DNA of 64,000 bases, taken from contig VXAI01000015.1 of assembly GCA_013399305.1 (NCBI GenBank), forward strand, positions 486,079-550,078, in the 5' to 3' direction. A program made the position numbers and the translations under genes. This DNA is from Rostratula benghalensis. Taxonomy: Eukaryota; Chordata; Aves; Charadriiformes; Rostratulidae. Within the stretch, counting starts at the first letter, position 1, and every line of letters starts with the position of its first letter. Shown in pieces: positions 1 through 10,796 of the stretch. The notes beneath the pieces were generated by a model that saw only the letters and a list, made by a program, of their open reading frames with translations, had not been told where the DNA came from and made no database searches.

Positions 1-2551
1 GGGATTCACCGTTTTAAACAGTGGCTGGAGAGCAGGAAGGCTCAGTGAGGCTTGCTGGCAATATTTTGGCTGGATGTAAAATTGCATGTTCTGACTCCAG
101 AGTGAGCTCATGTTTATTTTTAAAATATGTTCTGCCAGTACAAGAAATCTATGGTGAATGTCTCCTTGTTGGGTATGTCTGTTGTGCCAGGAATGCACAC
201 AGCCTTTATCAGATTCCTGGCAGGGATGGGACTCAAGGCTTTGTTGACACCTTCTGGTGAGGATATGGTTATTTGAACCCTCTTTAGAGGCCTAGTCCAG
301 CTCCCCCCAAAACCTTAAACTCCCCAAAGTGCCATGAATGCTATGGAACAGCAATCTCTTTAGAAATGAGTGACACTTAGGCTGCCATTTCATCTTAGCC
401 TTTTTGTAGGTTCTCTCTAGAGAGCCAGGAGACCTCGCGTGGCTCAGTGAATGGCAGTGCATGAGGATCACCTTTGTTGAACCCTCTCACAGCATTAGTG
501 GATTAGAGAGGAGTGTTGTGTCACCAGAGTCATCGTTAGCAATAAGGCTGCAATGAGCATCACTCATCTGAGGACTCCCAAAGGAGTCAACAGATTAAAC
601 TGTGAGGCAAGTGAGTGTTGCTATCCTGGAAAGACAGGGCAGTGAAGTTATCCCTGTTTTACAGATAAGAGTAAAGCACAGAGAAGGAAATTATTTATCC
701 AGCTGGAGTGGACTTAGTGGCTCTCAGTGCAGGGGTAGAGCTACATGTCAGCCAAAGGGCCCTTAATCTGCTTGTCTCACTTTTAAAGGTGCTCACCTAG
801 AAAGGACTTGGTCTGAAAGCTTATTAGAACAATTCCCGTTGATTTCTTTCATGGGCATTTTGCAGTTGGTCCTACGCACTTGGGCTGTATCCAATCTCTG
901 ATGATCTACAGGGCTGTGAGGTGGGAGTGTGAGGGGGAGCCAGGCTGGAAGCTGACTGTCTCCATCTGCTCCTGCTGCCTGACAGGAGAGTTTGATCCAG
1001 CTCGTGAACTGGAAGTCCCTGTGGGACACTGAACAGATGCTCATCTTTATAGATAGTGGTGTCATATCCTCTTCACTCCTCGAGCTGGGACAGGTGGAAG
1101 GTAGCCCAGCTTAATGGTTCATGCAGAATATAACTCTCCTGTGCTTGGTATTTCAAAGAGAAAAGCACACTGAACTCTCTGGAGCAAGACAGCTTGCATT
1201 TATGAGCCAGCATATTGATTTAGAAAACATCGATGCTGAGATGTTCGCTGCAGCTTACCGCTTCTGCCCGCATTTTTGGGATTCCAGCTCAGAGTGCTAG
1301 GAATCCTCCTGCTGCCAGGCTCTCCCCTCTGGATACCCCAGCATCACGACACTGGCAGGCAGCAAGTTTCAAAACACACAAAAGGAGGCTGCCTTTTGGC
1401 ATCTTGCCTAATTAAATCTCAGAATTTGCTGCTAAGGGCATTGTGCCTGTCAGTGGAAGTGGGCTATTAAAAAGGCTGAGACACATTCTTGTGGGGGAAA
1501 AGGGGTCGAGTCCATTCGTCATTAATGAATGTAATTGCCTGAATGCAGCCTCAAGCAGAGGAGCCCCCAGACTGATTGCTGGAACTTGGGGGCTTTCCAA
1601 AGAAGGGCAACTTGACACTTGCCCTCTTCCTTCTACTTTTTTTCTGTGCTGTATTGATTTGGCACCTTTGGTCCAGGCCTGTATGGCCACTCGTACCCTG
1701 GGCTATTCCCGGGGGTGGTGTTGGAGTACAGGTACCTTTGAGCTGGTGATGGAGAGAACATCCCATCATCACGTACCCAATGTCTCCTCCTTGACCCAGC
1801 GCCCACAGACTGTGACCTCTTTGAGAGGTTGGCAGAGCTCCCGAGGGAGGTGTGGATGGGGAAGCCATGTCCCTAGGCGGCCTTGAAAAGCTGTAGCAGA
1901 ATCGTAGCCAATGTTGTGGCTATGTCTACAGCCACATGTTTGTGTGTTTTGACTCTTAGGATCTGTGTTTTTGAAGTGTGTTCCAGGAAAGACACATTTT
2001 GGTAGACGTCTTGTTTCTGGGGGCAAAAGGAAAGCTACAAATGGAGGTGTCATTCACCTACACTTCTGGTCAGGCTAGTCCTCCCAGTGCAGAATCTGTA
2101 TTTTCAGGCTATAACAATTTGGAGAAATGGGGAAGGTTTGTAGACAACAGAACTCTATTGAATTAATAATCCTGCCAGAAGCTCCTCTTGCCCTGCTGCA
2201 AACACTACAGTAAGTGGTGAGTAGAGTGTGAACACAAATGCAGTTGTGTATCCTGTGTTCTGCAGCTCCTGTCAGGCTGTGCTTGGCAAACCTCAGTGCC
2301 CACCTGGTCCTGCACCCTGCGTGGAAGAAAGCCAGGCCCTGGGACAGAGCCAGGTAAGAGAACACACCTGATGTTCAGAGGAGAGAGCTGAGCCCTGTGC
2401 ACACTGTCCAGCTGTGGTGCTCATGTGGGAGCTGTGACATCTCATGTGGTGTTTGGTATGGAACCTGTCTGATCTGAGCATACCTTTTGGAATTCAGTTC
2501 AGAGTGAGCTGGGTATTCCTTGTGTAGCACCCAGCAGATGCTAGGAGAGGT

Positions 2552-2606
2552 GGTTTTTTGGGTTTTTTTTTTGTTTGTTTGTTTTTGTTTTGTGTTTTTT
2601 TTTTTC
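2552..2606. repeat. T-rich low-complexity tract with GTTT units
   Basis: Nearly pure T/G sequence with runs of T and GTTT tetranucleotides, ending in CCCC. It is simple low-complexity DNA. Nothing suggests a retroposon tail, because no element is recognisable on either side. Confidence 0.8.
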
Positions 2607-4450
2607 CCCATTTGGACCGCTTATCAGACCCTGATTTTACTAAACATGTCATTGAACTGATGACCACAGCAACCTGTGCAGATCCAAAGCGTCATTTACA
2701 CTTGGAACAGTAGAGGGTTCTGCTGGCAGTGTGGAAAGCAGCTGGCAGAAGGTGGCAGCCCCCCTGAGGGCTTCTGCAGAACTTGACTCTGCTCTGGGAC
2801 CTCAGAAGAGCTTTCATTTCTGTGTTACTGCTGAGGAAAAGGGATTTTGCACTGTTCTAAGATGGCTGATAGCAGTGTATAGAGCAGTGTTGTTATGGAA
2901 AATGATAAAAGAAGTTACTCCCGTGATCTGGATGCAATCTGCTTGCCTTCTTACAGTGATTTTAAGGCAGTAGAGAACAGATGTTAGAAATCTGGTGGTT
3001 TCACGGGGGTGGGAACACATCTGTGAATTAAATATTACTGAAAAATAGGACCCAAGAAAGCCGTATCTAAACTGTACCTTGAGCTATGTTTTGGCTTCAC
3101 ATGTGTTGGTCTTCCAGTCACTTAGCATCCATTTCTGTTTCTCTTGCAGCATAAAGCTGCTTGAGAAAGCCTTTTTAAAAGAGATTTTGAAAAGCAGACC
3201 ATATCTGCTCGTTATAGGAAGCAGATGCAGCTCTGAGGGCAGTAACACAACCTCTTTTGAGCCTTTGAAAGCATCAATATAAAGATCTGTATCTTGGAAA
3301 GTGGCCTTTTTACCCACCATAATGTGAGCCAGATGAGTAGGAAAGCTTTTGGGCATTAATAATGAATGAACCTCTTCTAAGATTTCCAGAGCATGCAGCC
3401 TCCATAGCTGGAGATTTCATCCTGCTATTTTGCATTCTTGCACTGATTTTGCGATGGTACAGAAACATGACACTCGGGGCAGTGAGGGCTGGGGAGCAGG
3501 GTACTGGGTGGTGCCTGCAGATGTCAAAAGGGGACTTCTTCAGATCTGTGTAGCAATTATTCAGTTCAGGAACTCAGAAAAGCAATTTTTGCGTATTTTT
3601 AGTGTGTTCTGTGGGAAAAGGAAGACCTTGAATGGGTAAATGATTTTACAGCATCCTACAGACTTCCTGGGCACTCTTGTTTCTTGCTGAATCAGCTTGC
3701 TCCTGGGCTTGTTGTAGGGATGTGCAAATGTTTAGTTCCTAAGTCTGAACCCAGGGCGTGCAGAGGTACGTTTCCTTTAGTCCACACATCACTTTCAGTT
3801 TGCTTTTTGTAGGTCATGCTTCCCATCAGAGCCAAAATGAGAGCAAAATAAAACAAGCAAGTAAACAAAAAAAGTTAATTCATTTTGGAGGTTTTTTTTT
3901 TTTAATGTCCTGAACAGAGTTTCCTTGTCCAGGTGATCACACCCTTATTAATTATTTCCTGGGCTTACCCTCTGTCATTTACTTTCTTTTTTAGCAGCCA
4001 GTGCTTTGGGCAAAGGGAAAGGAATTGGTCTTCTCTGAATTACTAAGAGTTGAATTGTGCACTGATTGTGGTTGTCACTTTTACACCCACGTGCTATGCA
4101 GATGGATTAGTCTACCTGAGCTTAGAGCGCAAGAAGGACACTGTCCTTCCCTGTACACAGCCCTCGCCGCTGGGATTCCCTCCCACCACATGGCCTCGTG
4201 CTCCTGAATGTCTGCCCAAAGGAGCTCTTCCACCAGGAGCAACTGCATCAGTACAGATGGGATGTGGTGAAGTTTGATTTCTTCCTGTGTCTTTCAGGTC
4301 CTGGAGGATCCGGCTGGTGACCCATTAACTGACACGTTCTGGGCAGCGTGGCTGCTCTTCGAATTCTCAGCTGGGGGACGGATGTGACCTGCCTGCAGAG
4401 GTGCTCCATGTGTCCTGCACTTCCCCAGGAAACACCCCATCATTTCCTGT

Positions 4451-4486
4451 GGTTTTTTTTTTTATATATATATTTATTTTTTTTAA
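4451..4486. repeat. T-run and TA dinucleotide tract
   Basis: A run of T is followed by about five TA units and a second run of T. It is a short AT microsatellite. Confidence 0.75.
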
Positions 4487-5646
4487 GATGAGGGCTTTGA
4501 CACAGAGATGAATAGAGAGAGTGAGGTAGAAGAATGAAGGCTTTTTCTAACAGTTACAAAGTTTGTTTTAGTTACAGTTTCATTAAGAATTTTGCAAAGG
4601 ATAGAAGAAATCAAAGGTGCATTGTGAATTGTAGGTTTTTACTGGAGCAGTGTGAAGCTGCACTGTAGAGACTAAAAATACCAAGTCATTTCAGGTCACT
4701 AGTTCTGTGGCAGTTACACATTTCTACCCATAGCACCAGCCAGACCCAAGTCCTTCTGTACATCATGAAGGTAAATGAAGTTCCTGTACTCAAAAAGAGT
4801 AAAGTTTAGTTACATTGCTCAGCAGTGGATATTGGATAACTTTTTCTTAGGCCTGGAAAGTAAGGTCTCATCTGAGTGGTGGTGAAATAGTGCTATTTCT
4901 CATCCCTGCATTTCTGTTGTACTGCCAGGTGTAACTTCCAGAGTGTTCTATACTCCTTACTGCCACAGATGACACAAACCGGAGCACAGCGGGGTTTTCA
5001 GTGCTCGAGTCAATGTTCTTGCAGGATTGGACAGGGGAATTGCCAGTTGTGGATATTTAATGCTACCCGCTACTGAGGTTGCCCAAGAAAGGATGAGTGG
5101 AAGAGGGTGGGAGCTGTTGAACCCCCATTTTCAGTCCTCAGATCTGGATGGATAGAAACTGCCAGGGGAGTTGTGTCAGTCTGACAGCAACCGGCAAGCA
5201 CAGCCCCTTCAGACAAGAGCCCGGTGAAGCAGCCCAAGCCGTGCAGGCTCCGTTTCCTACACGGCGTAGTAATGGTGGGGCTAATGCTGTGTTTGGTTGG
5301 AGGGGTGAGCTGTGCCACGGCAGCTCCATGCCTTCTGCCCTGTCTTATCCTGACTTAACCCAGCCCGGGGCCACCTCACAGCATCCTTCATCCGGCCCCC
5401 CAGGGACCCCAGCCTTGGGCCCTCTCATGGGAGAGTGAAGAGCAGAGTCGTGTATGGGCACAGGCAGCAGAGCAGACCTTTGATGCAGGTTTAAAACTAA
5501 CGCTGCAAGTCGTGGGGCAGTCTTTTGGGTATTTTCCCTAAGTATTACTGCTATTTTTTAAATCTGTGTTGCAAAAGGAGTATTAAAGTCTAGCTCCAGG
5601 ATACAAGGTGTAGAGGCCAGCACCATCTTTTGTCATGAAGTTAGCA

Positions 5647-5652
5647 AATAAA
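5647..5652 (+). terminator. Possible polyadenylation signal AATAAA
   Basis: Canonical AATAAA followed within about 40 bp by T/G-rich sequence, as expected of a cleavage/polyadenylation region. No coding exon was recognised upstream, so it may be a chance match. It sits about 240 bp before the CpG island, which would suit the end of an upstream + strand gene. Confidence 0.25.
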
Positions 5653-5808
5653 GGTTATGAATTAGTTTCTCCAGGGTTTGTCTTTCAAGGTACGGGTATG
5701 ATTACTCAGAGATGGTATTTAATTATGTATTAAAACCCTAGCACCAGCTGCCCTGGGTACACCAGGGTGTCAAGACCTGGATCCTTCCTTTCTCTTGATG
5801 GATCTCAC

Positions 5809-5901
5809 TTGGAGGGCCATTTTCTTCCTGCGGTTGGTGTTGTGTTGAGAACCGTGTACTGTCGAAAACAATGGGACAGGTTATGCCCACTCGTCCGCCA
5901 T
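5809..5901 (-). other. Candidate minus-strand first exon and start codons
   Basis: Reading leftward out of the CpG island there is an ATG at 5901-5899 within ATGGCGG, a YY1-type initiation context common in housekeeping first exons. That frame stops after six codons unless splicing uses the weak donor at 5890. A second ATG at 5820-5818 has a strong context (A at -3, G at +4) and opens four codons up to a strong donor, CAA|gtgaga, so the exon would end at 5809. No downstream minus-strand exon was recognised, so the product is unknown. Confidence 0.2.
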
Positions 5902-6440
5902 TCCCTTCAGCAATGGGGCCTCGGGTGAGTCCCAGACCTCCCTGAGGGACCGGCTCCCGCCCGGCCGCCCAGCTCCGCCGCCGCTTGTGACGGACTCGCT
6001 CCGCGCGCCGCCTTCCCGCTTCCTCCCCATTGGTCCGTCGTCCCGCCGCGCCGGTAGCAACAGCGACAAATATATCCTGCTGCCTTCTCATTGGCTGCCG
6101 CCTCCCGCCGAGCCATAGCAACAGGGGAGCGGGGCGCGAGGCGCCTGAGGGGGCGCGCGGCGGCCGTTGGCGGCTCGTGAGGGTGGCAGCGAGCGGGGCC
6201 GCCTTGGCTGAGGGAGCCTCGGGGCTTCGCCGCAGAGGGGCACAAAATAACGCTTCAGGTACAGGAGGCAGCTACACCCGGCGCTGCTGCTGCTGCTGAC
6301 GGTAGGCAAAAGGTACCGCGGTGCCCGCCACGTCGCTTTAAATCCATTTACCAGGCGTTTGCGCTGCGGTGTGCAGGAGCCGCGTCTCCTCTGCGGCCTG
6401 TGGTGGAAAGAAAACACGACCCTGTCATGCGCCAACTCGC
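5885..6440. promoter_or_regulatory. CpG island, probable promoter of an unidentified gene
   Basis: CpG dinucleotides are dense over about 550 bp (for example 5935-6060 and 6100-6260) while both flanks are AT-rich and CpG-poor. Two inverted CCAAT boxes and two RFX-type half-sites lie inside it. Splice-donor candidates leave it in both directions. On the + strand there is CAG|gtacag after 6258 and a donor at 6302. On the - strand there is CAA|gtgaga, with the exon ending at 5809. It is about 6.5 kb upstream of the YWHAH island and separate from it, so it is more likely an independent, possibly bidirectional promoter than part of YWHAH. Gene identity is unknown. Confidence 0.7.
6029..6124 (-). 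promoter_or_regulatory. Duplicated RFX half X-box plus CCAAT (NF-Y) module
   Basis: ATTGG (inverted CCAAT) occurs at 6029-6033 and 6090-6094. AGCAACAG (an RFX half X-box, GTTGCT on the other strand) occurs at 6056-6063 and 6117-6124. Both pairs have exactly 22 bp between the motifs, and the modules are 61 bp apart. On the - strand the order is X-box then CCAAT, the arrangement seen in MHC class II promoters and in many RFX/NF-Y-driven cilium gene promoters. That suggests, but does not prove, leftward transcription and RFX control. Confidence 0.6.
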
Positions 6441-8569
6441 CAAACGGCTTTCATGCAGAAGCTGCAGCCCGGTAGCAAAATTCACTCTGGATCCTGATAG
6501 ATTCTTGTGTGAGATCCCAAATCAGGTACTTTATTTCTCACCCCTAATGATATGACATGTCACTACGATTACTATGATTTAGTTAGTCGATGTATGTATT
6601 ACATGTGGATGAAAGCCAGAGCAGTTACATTTCCCTGCTGTTGAGGATTGGAAGTACCAGAGTAAACAGGAATGATGCCTCTTAAAATGAGACATATTTT
6701 TGGTTCCTTTCAAATATTTACTGCTGTTCCCTGCCAAGGAAGGTGGTAAAGATTAGATTAACACTACTGAACCTGTATAGAAATTTTAGGTACCTGCCAT
6801 TCAAAATGAAATGGATTATTTTCTAAGAAAACAATCCATGCTAGGGAATGTAGGTTTTTTTGGTTTTGGAGATAACTGACCTTTGCTCTACTATGTTAGC
6901 AACACCAGTGTCCTAAAACCTTGTTAGCTTTTTTAATAGTTCAAGAACACAGTTGTTTTGACTTTTTAATTAAAGAAAAAGAGGTTCAATCTACCAGAAT
7001 TCTTAAGGAGTGCTAGAACAACAAGTCTCTCTTCCAAACATAATTCTGAGAAAGGCTTTGCAGCTAAAGCACAATTAAAGCTTTTTCTCTCATGCTTCAC
7101 TTAACGAGTTTCATTTCCAAATTTGGCACGGTTGTTCTCTGGAGGACAATTGAATTTTCTAGGTCATTTCCCAGATGAAATAACTTATTACTTTTCTAAA
7201 AATTTATGTTAGATGATTCAAAGCTTGATATGTGTAATCCAGCAAACTAAAAGTATTTCTCTTTAAGATATGTGAAGTCAAATGGCTGAAGTAGAGTATA
7301 TTCGGGCACACGCTAGCAACTTTGCCCTGTGCCACCTGGATATCGAATCTGCACAAAACACTTTTGAGGCGCCATTTGCATTTGGACAAGAATTTACAAG
7401 CTGTGCCTACAGCTGATCCCACAGGACTTGGCCATGCTGGGTTACAGGTAGCTGGGCAGTGTTTGGAGGTAGGATGCTGCTTCCCCAGCTGTGAGCTAGA
7501 GCGGGTGGGATGCACAGCCATGCAGCAGAGCAAGAGGTCAAGTGAATCTCTGTGATGCTTCACATTTGGCCTTCTCTGCCTGTGCTGCAGGATGGGGTTA
7601 GTCTTTGAAAGGCTGCATAGTGGAGTTCTTAATATTGTATTCATGTTAGGCTAGCATTTGAATTGCTCAGTTTGTATCATACCTCATTCTTGTTGCCTAG
7701 GTGTGATTTGCATCCCCATCATTCTGGTTTCCATATCCTACCATATGTAGGAAGCTCTGGATGTGTTTATGTTGTTCATCCTTGGAGCTCTAATTAGAAG
7801 CACTCTGAGCACGTGGCTGACCTGCCCTGAGCTGAATGTGCTGTACCTGCTGTTGTCATTCCTCCTCAATATGGCATGGCCTAGCAAAGAAAGGAGCTTG
7901 CCCTAGATAGAAAAAACAAAGCCATTTTTATCTTAAACTGTATATAAGGGCCCAAAGAACAGTACTTATATGTGTTAATAGATCACAGAAAGGGTGTGGG
8001 AATCTAGGAGCACTTTCAGTTAGTTCTGTTACTTAGCTATCCCTGAGGTGAGGAGGGCACTTTCCCAATAGGCAGGTATCCGTATTTTCCAGCACTGCTG
8101 CTAGAGTCTCTTGTTCTGGATGCCTCTGTTCTGGAGGCTCAACTTGTTTGAGGCCTCATTTTCAGAGGAAACAAGCCCTTACTTAAGTGACTCAAGTAGG
8201 GCACCCAGAATAAGAGGACACTTTTGAAAATGTTGGCAAAGGCATTTTGTTTTATCTCTGTGCTTCATTAGTCTTATCCCCAACATCTTTCATGTTATGT
8301 TCCACAGTGAAAGGTCTTTGTTTCAGATCGATCATTTTCAGTGGGACTTAATCCAGTTCTAAGTCAAACTGATCCACTTTGGTGAAGTTTGAAGAGCAGT
8401 AAAAAATAATTTGTTAAGACAGATGTGGGCTTATTTTGTAAATGTGGCTGCTGATGCTGAGTCCTTAATTGTCTATGCCCAGCATGAAGAATCTTCGAGG
8501 TGGTTCCAGAAATGCTGGATGTCTAAATTCTGATCTCCTCTGTAGGCTGCAAAGATTCAGCACCTCTGG

Positions 8570-8623
<54 letters not shown>
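8570..8623 (+). repeat. Poly(A) tract of 54 bases
   Basis: An uninterrupted run of 54 A. It is followed by an AAACC/ACAAA-rich stretch to about 8667 and by a G run with GTTT units (8685-8709). The sequence just upstream has no AATAAA within 30 bp and no recognised gene, so it is more likely a mononucleotide microsatellite than the tail of a processed retrocopy. Exact length in such runs is unreliable. Confidence 0.85.
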
Positions 8624-8624
<1 letters not shown>

Positions 8625-8709
8625 AAACCAGACACAAAAAACCAAAACCAAACCAACCAAACAAACCTGGGATTTAGTACGATTGGGGGGTTTGTTTGTT
8701 TGTTTGTTT
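8624..8709. repeat. AAAC-rich and GTTT-rich arms, imperfect inverted repeat
   Basis: An AAAC/AACC-rich arm (8632-8667) is followed after about 20 bp by a complementary GTTT arm (about 8690-8709, four GTTT units). The two arms could form a hairpin. It is simple-sequence DNA with no assigned function. Confidence 0.6.
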
Positions 8710-10737
8710 CTGTATTTACTTAACATAGTTTGGGATTTTTTGCTCTTATGTGTAGGGCCTTTTTTCAATGTGGTGCTCTGGTGACAGCTTCTGAAAAGTA
8801 GGCTTTTTCCTTTTTCCTCTTTATGCTTGTTGAATGTTCATTACTTTACTTTGATTACCTGAAGAATAAAACCAGGTTCTTATATCTGGCAGGACTAGTG
8901 AACACTGTGGTCTCAGGCAGCTCATGAAACAGTTAAAGCTGCTTCCAATTAGCTACTGTGTTCTTGCTGCTTAAAGAAACCCCCACAACTGAGCATGCTT
9001 CACAGCCTCCCGTGCATATCCCTGAATCATTCTGGCAAGTAAAAACACTGCCATAATCTTTTATTCAGACATAGCACTGGACTCTGAAATGAGCAAGTGC
9101 TTGGAAATAGCACATATTGCCAGAGAGTTCTGAGGATTTATCAGCTCATGTCTGCTTAGGATTTTGAACGTGCAACTGTGTGTGAATGCTGAGGGGTATT
9201 AAATACGCAGCAGTGATCCCAAAGGGGTTTCAGTGCACAGACCTGACCTTTCCCATGGGGGAGCAAGAGCTCTGCAGGTTTTGAACAAATCACTGCTCTT
9301 TGTTTTAAGGATCTTCCCATGTTGGCAAATAGGTTTACAATGTACTTTAACGTAATTCATGGTGTGAGCCCTACTGCTGTGAGCAGCACTCGGGCAGTGT
9401 AATCTTTCTCCCTTCATTCTAGGTCTTTGAGTTACGAGAATGTGAGAATGATTTAAGATTAATATGAAATTGAAATATGACAAATAGTAGAATATTTTCA
9501 CACACATGGTGACAGCCTAGAGGGTTCTGTTGCTCGTTAAACTGTGGTGTATCATTGAAAGTATAGTCCCTTGTGGTTTGAGGAAGAATCATCACACTTC
9601 AGCTACACCCACTCCAATCTCGTGCTCTGATCTTATCATTGGTTACACCTTTCCTCCCTGATGCACGCTGATCTCACTTTGTTGGGGGGGGTGTGCTGCC
9701 AGGATTCTAGCAATAACAATTATAGATAGTCCTAAACCTGTGAAACAGTCTATCCTTACAGCACTATCTGAACATCATGCCCTGTGTAAGTGCCAGTCAC
9801 TGTTTCCAAGATGAGGTACCCACAAATTCTCTCTCTTTGACATAGACATCTCTACTTCCATTGCTGTGCTGGGAGTTAACCTCCCCATCAATTGGTAGTT
9901 GCTTCTGTTCTCACTCTGTTTTTCCGTGTCTTGTCCCCAGGACTTTTATCATTTAACAGTTCCCTAAATAACACATTTCCTTGCTGCAGAGGGGGAAGAT
10001 CATTTGCTCCAGTGCCGAGGAGGATGTTAGTGACAGGGACTTCATAGTACCACTGCTGTAGTTCCATGGGTCTGAGGAAGAGTGCTGCAAAAAGTGCCTG
10101 CTCCCTCTCTGCTCCCAGGACAACCGAAGTGGGAGGCTTTCCACCATGGGGAAAGGCATGGGGGTAGCTTCCTTGTGTTTTCTCTTCACCTTGTAGCTCT
10201 CTTCCCTCAGCTAAACATCAGCACTGGGGTGATGCCCTCTGGGACTGCTTTGGTGTCCCCAGTGCCCCTGTGCAGAGCTGAGCAGTGAACTAGAATGGCA
10301 TTTTAGCAGGGAGCTATTTGTGGAACATCGGTGCTGTCCAATAATCAGATACGCCTATGGAGCAGAGCCACTGCCTTAGGTCATGGTGCAATTTTCGGTA
10401 CCATAAGTTTCTCCATCTACAAATTCTTGCTGTGTGTGGTCACTGTGCCAACAGCTCTCAGTCCTGCCTCACGAGAGCAGCATTTCTGAGCTCCTGGCCA
10501 GGCTTTGCTGGGAATTGTGGAGCTCTGTAGTGCCATGTGGGATGCCTGGCATCAGAGCTCCTTAGTGGAACCACAGCCTTGGGTAGTTTTGTGCCCCATT
10601 CAGCACTCTAATGAAAGCTCTGCCAACATGTCCATTTCCTTTACATTTTTGACATGTTGTAACTCAGCTTATAAATATTGTAGCAGATTAAAACTCATTG
10701 CCTGAGCTCTAATTTGTTTTTCTTTGTACCTCTATAG

Positions 10738-10796
10738 ATCCGTGGCGCCTCTACTATGGCTGAAGATCCAGACACTGTACACGCAGGAGAATATAG
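10738..10796 (+). other. Candidate coding exon of an unidentified gene
   Basis: A T-rich tract ending in CTATAG (acceptor) precedes 59 bp that ends at ATATAG|gtactc (donor). Inside, ATG at 10756 has a strong context (A at -3, G at +4) and opens 13 codons, MAEDPDTVHAGEY, with the next codon split at the donor. A second frame is also open across the exon. The exon could be joined to the CpG island at 6 kb. I do not recognise the protein and found no following exon before YWHAH. It may be a chance combination of splice-like sites. Confidence 0.25.

Larger units (their letters stand above)
1..5808. other. Unassigned 5' flank, no recognised gene
   Basis: I recognise no exon or repeat family here. 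The open frames are short, overlap on both strands and show no known domain. The stretch holds low-complexity T-rich tracts (2552-2606 and 4451-4486) and a homeodomain-like AT core near 1518-1540. An AATAAA at 5647-5652, with T/G-rich sequence following, could end a rightward transcript. In mammals DEPDC5 lies upstream of YWHAH in the same orientation, so its 3' UTR could in principle reach here, but no DEPDC5 coding sequence was recognised. Confidence 0.5.
6441..10737. other. Unassigned stretch, possible intron
   Basis: Apart from the simple repeats at 8570-8709, nothing in this 4.3 kb could be assigned. If the CpG island drives a rightward transcript and 10738-10796 is its second exon, this is the first intron. 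The open frames here have no recognisable protein similarity. Confidence 0.5.

Noticed and set aside
5738..6435. Arg/Pro/Gly-rich open frames in the 6 kb CpG island
   Set aside because: Same compositional effect; no recognisable domain. Only short start-to-donor candidates were kept, at low confidence.
8465..8768. Open frames made of poly-Lys or poly-Phe across the A run
   Set aside because: Artefact of translating the 54-base poly(A) tract.
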